A stretch of DNA of 64,000 nucleotides, taken from positions 28,769,781 through 28,833,780 of the forward strand of contig CM067064.1 in assembly GCA_033980235.1 (NCBI GenBank). Direction: 5' to 3'. Origin of the DNA: Diadema setosum (Eukaryota; Echinodermata; Echinoidea; Diadematoida; Diadematidae). The notes under the pieces are model-generated. The model had not been told where the DNA came from. It did no database searches and was given only the letters and a program-made list of their open reading frames with translations. A program made the position numbers and the translations under genes. Shown here in pieces: positions 1-13,100 of the stretch; position 1 is the first letter of the stretch; each line of letters begins with the position of its first letter.

Positions 1-1103
1 CTGTAGAACTGAAGGGTGCTTCGAACCCACTTGTCCACTCCTCTGAGGCAGCGAAGACCCATTGTAAGCCAAGTGAAATAAATGAGCACTTCCCTGTTCA
101 AAGTATGGGGCCTTTTCCCTGAATGCCAAGTCTGGTAAGTGGGAAGAAATATTAACCTCATCAGTTTGATTGATATGATGCCCATGCTTAAGATCAACAT
201 TTTCTCATGATGTTTGCTGCCTTATAGAGCTTCATTGTTGATTTACGTTTTGTCTCTTAACCCATGACTTTGATTAGTGGTATGAGCCAGCTTAGTCTTG
301 ATAGCTCTTGATCACTTCATCACCAAGAGTCATTATGAAACACTTTGGCAAATTAATGGTGGTACCAGCTTCAGCATATAAAAGGTTATTTCTTGAAATG
401 ATTGCACTGGAAGTGCCATCAAGTACACAAGTAAGAGAAAAAAAAAATCATGAGGTTCACACATTGGCTGCACAAACATTCTGCATATCAGAAATGCTGG
501 CCAATGTTTTAAATTTCAAGGAAAAGACTGGTTTTATAAATGGTTACATCAGGGAAAGATGGTTAATGGACTGTTCATACTTGTGTAGGTCCTTGATTCC
601 ATCAAAGTATCCAGCTTGTCCACATTTCTAAAGATTTCAGTTTTTGTTATTCTTGACAAAACTAGAAAGAAGCCTCCATAATCCCAACAAATCCATTTCC
701 ACATCAAGGAATTCATTGTTTCCTCATGAAATTTGTATTCTTTTACCACTCTCACTTGATATCTGGAAGAAGCCCTATTAAAGAGAAATTATGCTTTAAA
801 AGTTCCTGTAAAACCATACATAGACTTCTTTATATACTGTAAAATCAGAAATTTTCATTGGCATGAAACCTTTGCAAATTTTGCGAGGAGCTACGATTTG
901 TGGAAGTAAAAATGCATGCAGAATAAAATAGTTTGTCTACACAATGCATTGTATGCCAGTGGCAATTTGTGAAAGTTTCGTGCCACAAAAAAAGGTCGTC
1001 GGCTCCAATTTGTGAAAGTCTCATGCCTCAGATATTTCTGGTTTTATAATACCAGTATATGTCAGTCTGTGCCTGCGTATTTCAGAAGTTCTCATCAACT
1101 CAC

Positions 1104-4100
1104 CATTCTGGCCCAGATTGGAAAGAAGCCCTTGTACAGCGACCAGAAGCCCTCCTGCTTGACGGACTTTAGGAGACAGTCCATGGACGACTTGTAGAGG
1201 AGAGGGCGCCCGCTATGGTCGGTACCCTGGTTCATTATCCTTGTCTTGATGACATCGGCTGGGGTGCTCACTGTTGCTGCAACCAGACCTGAGCATATAC
1301 TGTAAGAGAAGAAGAAATTGGTAATAGCACATGCACCCTTATGCAAGGAGAAACTAGTCAGACGTAACAAGCCGAATATGCATCACTACAAATTGTACAT
1401 TCACATACACTCACACATACACGCACATAACTGTCCATACACAAACCTAGACCAAGGGTGACATGACAGCTTAAACATAATTTTGGGTCTTTTTACCTAT
1501 GATGGCCAACTAAAGTAAATACCATCATCTAATTCTCCAAAATTCAATCTTTGGAAACTTAATAACACCTGCAAATGACAGTTACTACAAATAGAAGAAT
1601 GAATGCAACTTCGTCTAAAACTATGCAGATGAACATAAATTTAATACTTCTTCCTAAGACTAAGAGTGCATAAACATTTTATCAAAGGCCTCTCTGTGCC
1701 AATAAATTAACCCCTTCCATACTAAGCTCTCACATCTCCACAGACAACACACAGTAGTCACGATGTTCCTGTGGGTAATAGGTTATTTGAGATTCAGCAA
1801 GCATTTGCTGTAAAAGTGGAAATCTTTGTGTGATTGAAAGTTTTTATGTGTGGCTGGGTAAGATGAATTTCATGTTTTCAATTCCACAGAATCAAAACAT
1901 AAAGCAGAATTACATATAACAAGTGAAAATTGTGGTAGCATTTATTTTCACACTAGTTTCTTATCGCATGAAATATGCACAAATTTCTACATCATACAAA
2001 TTTCAAATTTCCAGCATTTCCTGGTACCCTTCAGAAGATTATACACATTTTATAATTTGACAAGAGCTTCAAAAGAACTCACCTTGAAAGACCATGTGTG
2101 ATGAAATTATCTTGTAAACTTGTGTGCTTCAGAATGAGATGTTTGGCTGTGTCATATGTCGTTAAGTCTGGTAAGTATGGAAGAGAAAACATTGTCAGCT
2201 TTGTTGCGCAAACACATGATGGTTACATGGAAGCTCACAATAGTGAATTAAAGAACTGTAGTGAAGAGTGAACAACATGCTAAAACTCGGGCTAGGTACT
2301 ATCTAATCACACAATATCTATTACCAAGGACTTTGTTGAACGATAGAGCTAGTAATGAATGTACACACTGCAGCAGTAGACAATATTATTAACATCAGCA
2401 CTGGCTGTGAGAGTCTTGAAAAAGATTTTAACCCTAACTAGGCCGGGGGGGGGGGGGCCTCCGAGGCCCCCCCCCCTCGACGTTCCGCGCGATGTATCGC
2501 TAACGCGAAAAGCTACCGCCGCGACGTGTCGTGACTTTTTTCTTTCAAGTCTCCTGCATCTTTTGACACCAAATCTGCGATGCCCGGGCGCGCGGTTTCG
2601 AAGTTGCGCATAAATATGTATGTGCATGTCAGACCAAAAATTGCTTAAAAACGTGAATTTGTGTACAATTTCAATGCAAACTGTGCTTACAGGCAAATTT
2701 CACAAAAGCATGATTATTTGGGGGTTTTATTGATTAAAATCAATTATTAATATATTTTCTTGTTCGGAACAATGTTGCAAACAAGTTTCATCGAAAAAAA
2801 CAATGGAAAACATAAAGTCGAAAAAACAAAGAAATACATAAGAAATTCAAAAAACAATAAAATACTTAAGAAATTTTTTCTGATGGCACTTTTTTTTTCT
2901 CTTATATTTGCTCAGGACACTAAAAAGAATGTTTACACAAAAAATGTGCCCATTTTGAGCTTTATTTAGTGATCTATACCAAATTGTCTGATTTCATGCA
3001 TCATCACGCATAAATTAGCATAATTTAGCATAAATGATAATTTTTTTTTAAATTTAACTTCATGGTACTTTAGATTACATCATAGGCAATGTGTGTGCCA
3101 ATTTTCGTCGCGATCGTGCGGTCGACGGCCGAGATCTGGAGGGGGGCCTGGGAGGCCCCCCCCCCCCCCCCCGGCTCTATGATCTTCCTAAATAGCCCGG
3201 CCTAGTTAGGGTTAACAGAGGTATAGTAACATCCATTCCAAACTATAACATTGAGGTAGCAAACACAATGTCTTCTTCTACAGGTATCAGTATCCAATCA
3301 GTCCAAATTTCGATCCCGTTAGGAGCTTCACAGGAGTATTCAGTGTTTTACCATACTACAGTCTTCTCCCGTTGTGTAATAAACATGATTATAACAAAAT
3401 TCTTGCATCAATGAGGAAAAAATTCAACCCCCATATTATCATTAATATATCTTTATATACTTAACCCGTTCCTTACGGGAACCTGGTTTACCAGGTTCCT
3501 GTGGGAGCAACTGATATACGGGAACCTGGTTTACCAGGTTCCCAAAATGAAGACAAGGGCGCTTGCTTCAGTGGCCTAAATTCATGTTTCTTTGTGTTAA
3601 AATGCTCAGAAAAATGGGTTTGATAAAAAGATCAGAGTTTATTCTATCAGGATTTGTTCTCCTGCTGCTTAAGAAGAAGGGGGTTTTACAGTATTATGTA
3701 CCTTTTCCTGACTTAGTTTTTTGCTTGTTCTGCTGTAAACTCGTACGAACATGTACATAATGATCAAGGCTGAGATCAGTTAGAAATGCGGGTTCGCTGA
3801 CCCCAGTCACCTCATTCAGGTACCTGGTTTTGTGTAGAACAAAAGATTCTGAGAGCTCATCAGCGCACACTCTATTCATACCTTGCACCCGATCGATATT
3901 TCCATTGTTCACTGGCACATGTGGTTGACCGTAGAAAGGGGGACACAATGAACCGCTTGACTGCCTTCACACAGCTGGATTACCAACCTGTGTGCCTATC
4001 TGTCGACGGGCGAAAAGAATCTCGTTTGGGGGCATTAAAGGCACTCAGAGAATTGCGGAAGGAACGGGTTAACTACTCATCTATGATGAGATTTTGATAT

Positions 4101-7100
4101 ATCAAAAGGAAACCGCTGGTCCTCATGACTACATTAAAAAGGGAGTGCACTATATGCACACATTCATTTCTATCGGTATTGTGTTTTTGTGTGGCATGAT
4201 GTTGCTCCTACTAATAAAAAATACTTGACATTTTTACCTCCCATATTGACAAGAGCTGCCCTCTGTACATTGGGGACCCATCCTTTCCACAGTCCACGGA
4301 TTCCTCCCTCTGCTAGGATCTGTTTGAAACACTTGAAGGCTGTTTTGACCCTGAAACGAGGTAGAAACAAAACACTGGAAAATGCTTCATTCTCCAAAAC
4401 ATACAATGGATAGGTCTGTGTACAATCTAAGTCACAAATTCTTGCAGAAGAGCATCTAAATTTGATCCCAATCAATCAGTTCCGTACATGGGAACCATCT
4501 TTTTTTCCCAAAAGACACTATCTGAACTGTGCATTGAAATGATATTGAATTACAGCTAGGCTACAACAACAATAGCTACAATAATGATATTTATAATAAC
4601 TATTATTATCATCATCATAACAATAATGTGCAATTTTAATTAGTTAAGGACTGCTTCCCACAATGAATGTATCAACAAACTCCTGCTTTCGAGGCTTGTG
4701 CCTGATCTACAATTCAACAGTCCTTCCTCATCCCCACCTGCAAAGTGAAAAGTACTTTGCATACCGGTACCAGAGTATCAAACACTTGAAACAAAAAACA
4801 AACACACACTCCTCACTACACACCTATCGTTCAGTGACATTGAGAAGGTTTATCATTCTGTTCATTTGTGTGTTTATTTGTTTTTTATTACCTCCACAAA
4901 GGGAGGTTATGTTTTCATTACCATTGGTTTGTTTGTTTGTCTGTGCGCAGCGCAAAATAACTCAAAAAAGTTGTGAACGAATTTGGATGAAACTTGCAGG
5001 AAAGATTGAAAATGACGGAAGTAACATCTGTTTAAATTGTGGCTGTGATCTGGCAATTTTTGTGCATTTTATGAAGGATTTTTGATATCTCGTCGATGAA
5101 CTTAAGAGTTAAGCTTGCTCTAGTTTCTGCTAGGGCAAGGCGTGCCGCACAGCTGGAAGTTGATGAACAAAAGGCTTCTATATTGGGAAATCGGGCAATT
5201 TCAGCATGCATATTTAGGGGGCAGGTGGAAATCACTGATCTCTATGGAAGAACAAGATCATTAGCTACTTGGTGGAGGTCTGCACTCTCAGAGTGCTTTT
5301 CTAGTCTTGTTCTGTGGTGGCTGACTCAGATGCTTAAAAAGGGAGCCCCTACCTGGGTGGCTTGCCTTCCAATCTCCTCCGGCCCTCTGTCTGCATCTGT
5401 ACTTTGACCAGGTCAGTGGGACTGGACAGGAACTGACCGAAGGCTCCTGCAGTGGACCCTGCAATGGCTGCCTTCCTGTAGATGAGGGGGCACCAGAGAA
5501 ATTGACAGCAATATGTGACTAATTCATGACTAAGGTCCTATTAAGGTGCCCTGTGTGACCTTGACCCCTTAAAAAGTGAACTATGCCAACCGGGAGTGAG
5601 TTGTGTTTGCAGTCAAATGCCTTTGATCATACTACCTGACTTCCCGTGTATATCAATTCTTTTATATGAACAGAGTGACTTATTCTTTCTCAGTGATTCA
5701 AGTAGGCACCCATAACAAGCTTCTTTCTTTCTATCTCTCTAGCTGTCTGCCCATTTCCACACACTACTATATGTAACATCTATCTATCCATCTGGTACCT
5801 GCCTGATCTATCGCTATCTATCTATCTATCTATCTATCTATCCATCTATCTATCTATCTATCTATCTACCTACCTATCTATCTATCCATCTATCTACATT
5901 CACATTTGAAATGCCTACCTGAAGAATTCACTTGTACTGTTAATGACATGGACTGAAAAATGTGAAGAGTGGCATTATAGGGACCTCAAAGTAAAGAAAA
6001 TACAGGCTATATACTTCAAATTTGTTTACTAACTTGAACAAGATTAATGGACAAAGTCCATTCAGCTAGCCCAATACACTTTATCATATAGACTTATCAT
6101 AATGGTCTGATAAACTTACAACAGCCAATTAAACAAAAGCATGGCCGATAAACAACATTGCATGCTCACACACCATATAAGAGTGAATATCAATGACTTG
6201 TTTAGTGCAATTTTCCTTTTTTTTTTTTTTTTTTTTGCGGGGGTGGGGTGAAACTAAGGCATTGGGAAGCCAGCATGTACATCATATCGCAATTAACACA
6301 AGCAATAAAATGTCTTCTACTAAACCTATTGAAGAATACTTGGGAGAAATAAATACTAATTTCACACAGTTTATGTTCTCACCAAACAGGAAATGTTCCA
6401 TCTGGATTCTTCCCAAATATGTTGTCTCGGATGTACTCATACGCGCCCATGCGGCACCCAGTGTACACTGAAATTGTGATCAGGCATTAACAGACATGTT
6501 GATCACTTTTGCTGAACTGATAATACCAGGTATTATCTGTTGCTGGAATGGTATCACTGATCCTCAAAGCAGTTTCGAGTCCTTTTGTTTTCCATAGGAC
6601 AGAGGGTATCATCTTTCATATCTTATCTTTTCGTCTCTTTTTATCTCTCCTTAGCTAAATTACAACAGGAACTGATTGTTGCACTGTCTGTGAAAGTTGA
6701 TGGTGTTGACAATTTTCGTCATTGGCATAGCTGCAGACTATCGCAATAACAAACAGAAACTTGTGTAGCATGAATTCTCTTACATAAATTCTGTGAGGCA
6801 ATAATAAACAATGCAATGACTGTGATCATGCAATTTCAACTTCATTTTGCCTTTTGACAACAATTTAGAGACACAGCTATTGCACATATGCAATGAAAGC
6901 TTTTAAAAACACCGATTCAAAATCAATAACAATGCACCATCTTGAGAGCAAAATCTTTATACAGAGAATGGAATTAAAAGACCAACCTTACAGTTTATCT
7001 ACTTGTTTAACTCATTTCTTTTGTTAAGGTTATGCCATGTCTGTGTTTACTCACAAACACGCATTTGTCTTTAGTGCATATTGGATATGAATGATCACAT

Positions 7101-10100
7101 CACTTGGCATGAATGGGCTTAATGTCTATAGTGCATGAAACCCTTTCTCATTTTTAATTTTTGTTATCATTCTTTTTAGCAGATCAGATCAACACTAGAG
7201 GGAAAGTACATGTTGGTGATCTACAGTCAATCACTAAAGTTTTGAAGACTTGAGGACATTAATCTTGTCAATGTGCTACTAGAACTCTTTGGTTTTAATT
7301 CTATGTGGCCAGGGAGGAAGTAATTAAGTGCCTATTATGAGCAAGCCACCACTGAAACAATGGCTCAAAGTCCTAATAAAGGGACTAGGCAAATAAGGAT
7401 GAAGTGTGGAGTCCATGGGTAATACTGCTACTACCAGTGGACATAAAAAATACAGACTTCAGGATTGAATCCAAGTAGTCTTATCCTCTGAGATGTAAAC
7501 CCTTTTTAATTGAGCCACTGTGGCTCCTCATAAGCTGTATATCAAACATCATACAATACGACAAACATGTTTATAATGAAATTTTGTTAAAATAAAGCAA
7601 ATATTCAGGTCTCAAAATAAATTCTCTGCCATTATTACAAAATTTCCATTTTTTTTTTTTATGTAAAAGAAAACTGCTGGTCCCGAAGACCCCAATATTA
7701 ATGAAAGAGCTCTGCCTGCTGACGCTTACAGCAATAAATTCTGTATACATGTATCTCTGTCTCAAAAATTTATGCACATGTTGAATGAGACCTGGTTAAT
7801 GCAGCAAATACACAATGGTCAATCACAGATTAATTATGTCAGACTTCTCTGGGAATCAACAAGTAATTGGAACTTGTCATTGATTGCACTCCTTATGCAA
7901 CAGGTACCAGTTATTCAAAGCACTGCTTGTTAATCATGACCAATAAAACTCCTTTCATAAAGGGCAATTCCTTCCTCCTACATATTCAATGGATCTCTCC
8001 TACTCACCTATGTGTCTGTAGATCGCAGGTGTCACACCTTGCCAGAGTTTTAATAATCCTTCCTCCTCAACTGAAAATAGATAAAGAACATGATATAAGC
8101 AATGATAACACTACTATTTGGTTGATATTGTTTTGAGTATTGTAGAATTATCTTGTATTTCTGTGCTTTTTGACAGCTTTATTGAGCATTGAAAAAAAAA
8201 AATAACTGCAAAACAGTGTGATATATTTACATTCCCCCTACAAGAAACATACCCCATCAAAAGAATACCGAAGTGATGATGTCACAGTCTTTTGTTATAC
8301 CTTGGGTTGGAACCAGGTGCGAGCATGGTTAGCAACAATAGTACATGTATTTCCAAATATTCAGGCCAGGTGAAGTTGTCAAAAACCAGTGTTCATGGTG
8401 ATGAATGGCTATGACATCACACTTTTGTATTATCTATGTCATGTATAGGAAATAAACAGGCTGATTTACTTAACCCTTTTATTTATCATGTTGAGGACAA
8501 GCTGAGTTTGCTATCCTAACACTCATTTCCCATAAGATATCTTCCCGAGTACATTCTGGACCAGTCTAGATCTTCTACGGGTGGAGAGCCAAGAGAAGGC
8601 AGAATAAACATCCCATCGCATGAACAGACTTTCCTTTTATACAAATGTTAACTTGTAATTTGAAAGAGTAACCATTCTGAGACTGAGAAGTGAATTTCAA
8701 ATGGCAAATATTATCTTACCAGGGCTTTCAAAACAACAATCATTCATGTTCACTATAGGATGTGTTTCCCATTCAAAGGCTTATCTACAATGTATATTGC
8801 CTATCAGTCAGTGTCTACATGGCTGTATAATATAACACATACAAAGAATGCCACCATAATTTATTGCAACAAAATTAAGAATCACGCAGACATAACATGG
8901 TTGGTTTATGATTACTTTTATTACTGCTGAAATGTCAACACTTCATAGGCATGTCAGAAAACATAGGAGTGCACACATAGCTCATTATGTCAAACTAATC
9001 CTTGTGACTTTGTGGATGGAATAACCATGTGAGCAAATAATCTGCTTCAACTTACAGGCTTTAAAAGCATTGGCATAATTTCTGTGCATTTTGTCCTGGA
9101 AATTAACTCTTCTTTGATACATACATTGTACAGTGTATGTAGATGTATCATCAGGCTGAGTTATTGCAGGGAGGTGAGATCTCACCTCCCTGGTTATTGT
9201 GATATGTGTGTGTGTGCGTATGTACAAATGTCTCAATGTTCTTGATATGCATGTCAATGACAACTTATACTTTATATGATTGTTGTTGGATCTTCAAGTT
9301 ATAAGTTATTTTATTACTTTCTGGAGATCCATCCATTTGCCATTCATATTGTCTCTATCTTTTTCTTTATCTTTTTTTTTTTGCAATTGTCTATATGTAT
9401 TTAAAATTGTACTTTTACTTGTGTGTTAATGCTATGTATCATGTCTTCTGTTCTTGTTCATGTTGTTCATGTTGACATGGAAATGGAAAATAAATTCAAT
9501 TCAATCAGTACAGATGAAATGTATGGGGTGACTTTCTAACTTGAAATTGGTTTATAAAAGCGTTGCACTGTTTCTGCTTTATGTATGTTTATCAATGTCA
9601 CCACACTTTGCCTCTAATACATCTGTTACATGGGATTATGGTACCCGTGTGTGGTGGCACACACATAGCATGCAATGGGATGTGTAATGTGTGAAGAAGA
9701 ATGTGCTGCTGCAGTCAGATGACCTCAGAAGTCAGTGTCAATCTGCAGAGAAATGATTCCCACATGATTGACTGAAGGTCAGGTTCTACAGCTTCATAAC
9801 TTAACGCATTACACATTCACAGCACCACACATCAACTATAAAGAGAGAAGAGCATATTTCCGGGGCATCATGGTACACTGTGGTCCATTTACAGGTTTGT
9901 AAAAAAAAAAAAAGAAAAAAAAATCACTGGAGAAAGCAAGTGTATCAAATTCCACATCGAAATTGCATTTCCTGTTAATATTGTGAAGTAAAAAAAAAGG
10001 AAGAAAATGAAGTTAGTGGCTTTCCTGTTGGAGGCTAATTTTTTTGAAAACCTTCATTTTGTGAGCATGTGTGTGTGTGTGTGTCTGTGAGTGGGTGTGT

Positions 10101-13100
10101 GTGTGTGTAACATTTATATCACTATAATAAAGGATAAAGTGAAGAGACTGCTACCAGCGCAAGTGAGAGCCACAAACTCTAACCCATTTCTTCTGAGACT
10201 GGCATCATATGGGGCTTTGTGCAGAGCACACTAAGCTTCAGTACATAAATGATAAAGTACCATTACACATTACACTTTTGAATGTCATGATGCCAATATA
10301 ATCAAGTTTGAGGGCATTCGCTGGAGTGAGATTGCTTGATTCAAAAAATGCATTCTACTTATTAAAGGTATGTATCAATCACAAGCCACTCTGAACCTGT
10401 AAATAATCCCCACAATCTAGTGAACGTGTCCCATCATAAACATATGGGAAGTGATAAATTGGTGATAAGCATACATTAGGGTGGCGCGTCAACTTCTGAA
10501 CCCACCAAACTTCACCATAAGATCTGCAAACACACTGTGTGCCTTTGACACAGTTGGGCACCCTAATTGCTATCACGCCGTGATCACACAATACTGGTGT
10601 AAAGGATAAGATCTTGTATTAAAGTTCCTCTCATCTCATCATGCCCTGATCATGCACCTGCACTATCCCAATTGCAGCAACAAAGCTAGGAGGGAATAGA
10701 TCGTGGGTGACGTTTAAACATACTGTAAAACACAGCCCAATCGTGTTATGTTGTACGCTGAGGAATGCACATCTCAATCATTTTAGTCATGGAATGCTAT
10801 GTGACAGGAAAAAAGTTAAGTGCCCTCACCACTGAGCCACCATTCTGAATACCGAGTAAAGTTGACAAATGTCTAATCAGAAAGTTTGCATTTTTGAGCA
10901 GCTGTCATGGTTTTTTATTCTAGTAGCTGGGTAAATTTCAGTTATTGCAGTCATTTTTTTTTACAAGAATTGACGTTGGGTCGGTTTTCAGCATTACTTA
11001 TTTACAACTTAGTTATTGATTTAAATTCGTCTTGCAATAAATGAGGAATAATAATCAGGGCTTGATATTAGTGGTGGCCCGATGGCCTGGGGCCACCAAA
11101 AAGTAATATTGTGGCTACCAGATTACAAAAAAGGTTAATCTTTAGATGGCCTAATTAGGCAACTACATTGTAGGATTCAAAATCTATTCTTGTTTCCAAC
11201 TTTTTGGGGGCAATACATTTTTTTCTTTTCAGGCTGCCAGATGTGGCCCAAATGGGCCAACAAGGAAAGAAAAAGCTTAGTGTTGGGCCCTTGTGATGAT
11301 AATGATAATGATGATGATGATGATGATGATGATGATTACTGTAATAGGCAATAACGAAAGCAATGATTATTACAATAACTATCTGTACTATGATAATATT
11401 ATTGCTCTTACTTGATTCATCATTATCTTTACAAATGAAGAAATTTGTTTTTAATGATTATAATCATCACTATCATTGCCATCACCATTCCCATGAATAC
11501 TGGCAGGGTTAATAAAAGATTTAAGTTTGGCTAAATATCATCAGTAGACAGCAAGAAAACCAAGTCTGTATAGGACCGAACTAATCATCTAATTACAGTC
11601 TCCCTGTTACAGCTATACTCACCAATGCCCAGGGCGGTTCTGACCATGCCCCTGTAGGGTATAGCTGCCTCGTTCCCATAGTGCTTGGCGGCCGCAACCT
11701 CTCCCTGTATCTGCAGTCGTGTCTTGGTGATGTCCAGGGGATAGGTGACTGAACGGGTGAATGTGAAGAAATAACACAAAGTCATTCACCTTTCCACTCT
11801 TGTTTGGAACATAGCCTTTATCACTGGCACAAAATAATTTTACAAAACATGGAGGATCTACATGTACAAGGAAGGTTGTATACAAAACAAGTACTAGTTG
11901 AAAGTCAACTGGACAACAGTATTACATGAAATAAATCACTAAAACTGTGTGAACTAGAAATGATGCTTTCTTCATATAGTGAGAAAATAACTGGAAGACA
12001 CACAAGTAAAAGACTAATTTAAGGCTGAAGTTGCCTAGAATATTATGGACTCTCAAAACCTAAAAATCAGTTTTACTTGAGAAATTTAAAATTTTGATAA
12101 AAGTTACACTCTCTGACTTATTCTCCTTCAAACTACCATTGTACCAAGCAAATCTTGATCTCATGCTTCTTACTAAGTGATCAAAAACAAAACAAAACAA
12201 AACAAATGATATCTTCAGTTTGTGTGAATGATAAAAGAAAAAAAACATTGCTTTTGGAAACTCAAATTTAAACAGATGCAATTTTTGAAATAATAGTTGA
12301 ACTTCCTCTTCTGGTGTGCGTGGTCTCTGAGGGTGTTTGTGTCATGTCGAACTTGCTCTTTCATGCATTTGTGTACAGTCTACAAATTATATGTGGGACT
12401 AAACCACAGTTTCTCTGATGTACAGGGTGTCTCTAAAAAAAGTAAACCCAACTTCAACGGCAAATTTTCAGAAAACTATAAAATATTTACACATTATTTT
12501 TTCATGGTTAGATAGTCCTATAAGTCCTCTGTCCAATGATACCACGTAGGTTATGTAACTCTCATGCATGACTGAGCATGATTCAACTTAGTGAATGGGT
12601 GTGAAATCATCACTGTGGCAAGTTCCGTGATCAGCGTACTTTCTCGCATTGTGCCAGATGGCTCTTTGTGTTGAAGGCTGCCTGTCGGGGAACTGCACCC
12701 GAAAAGCCTCTTGAACTTCCACGCAACTTTTCTCTTGTTCCTGGTATCGAGTTACCAGGAATACTCTCTGCTCAATTGTCAACTGTACCATGTTTGAAAA
12801 GCATGTGAAGTGTGCCTGTGTCAGGAACAACCTTTGCCGACAAAAATTTAACTTCAAATATGCCCTGAATGCATGACAATAGCAAGAAATAACTTGCCAC
12901 AGTGATGATTTCACACCCATTCACTAAGTTGAATCATGCTCAGTCATGCATGAGAGTTACATAACCTATGTGGTATCATTGGATAGAGGACTTATTGGAC
13001 TATCTAACCATGAAAAAATAATGTGCAAATATTTTATAGTTTTCTGAAAATTTGCTGTTGAAGTTGGGTTTACTTTTTTTAGAGACACACTGTATTGTTA

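Noticed and set aside
1..50. tRNA-like B box (GGGTTCGAAGC) on the minus strand
   Set aside because: No matching A box at a proper distance with tRNA folding; the sequence is cut by the window edge.
308..755. Open frames on both strands at 308-755
   Set aside because: No recognised family, no splice context, and stop codons close on both sides; they lie downstream of the last visible carrier exon and are probably intron sequence.
4663..5085. 140-codon open frame
   Set aside because: Its right half falls in a dispersed repeat with TTTG microsatellite, and its left half has no similarity or coding bias; it lies in an intron of the UCP4-like gene.
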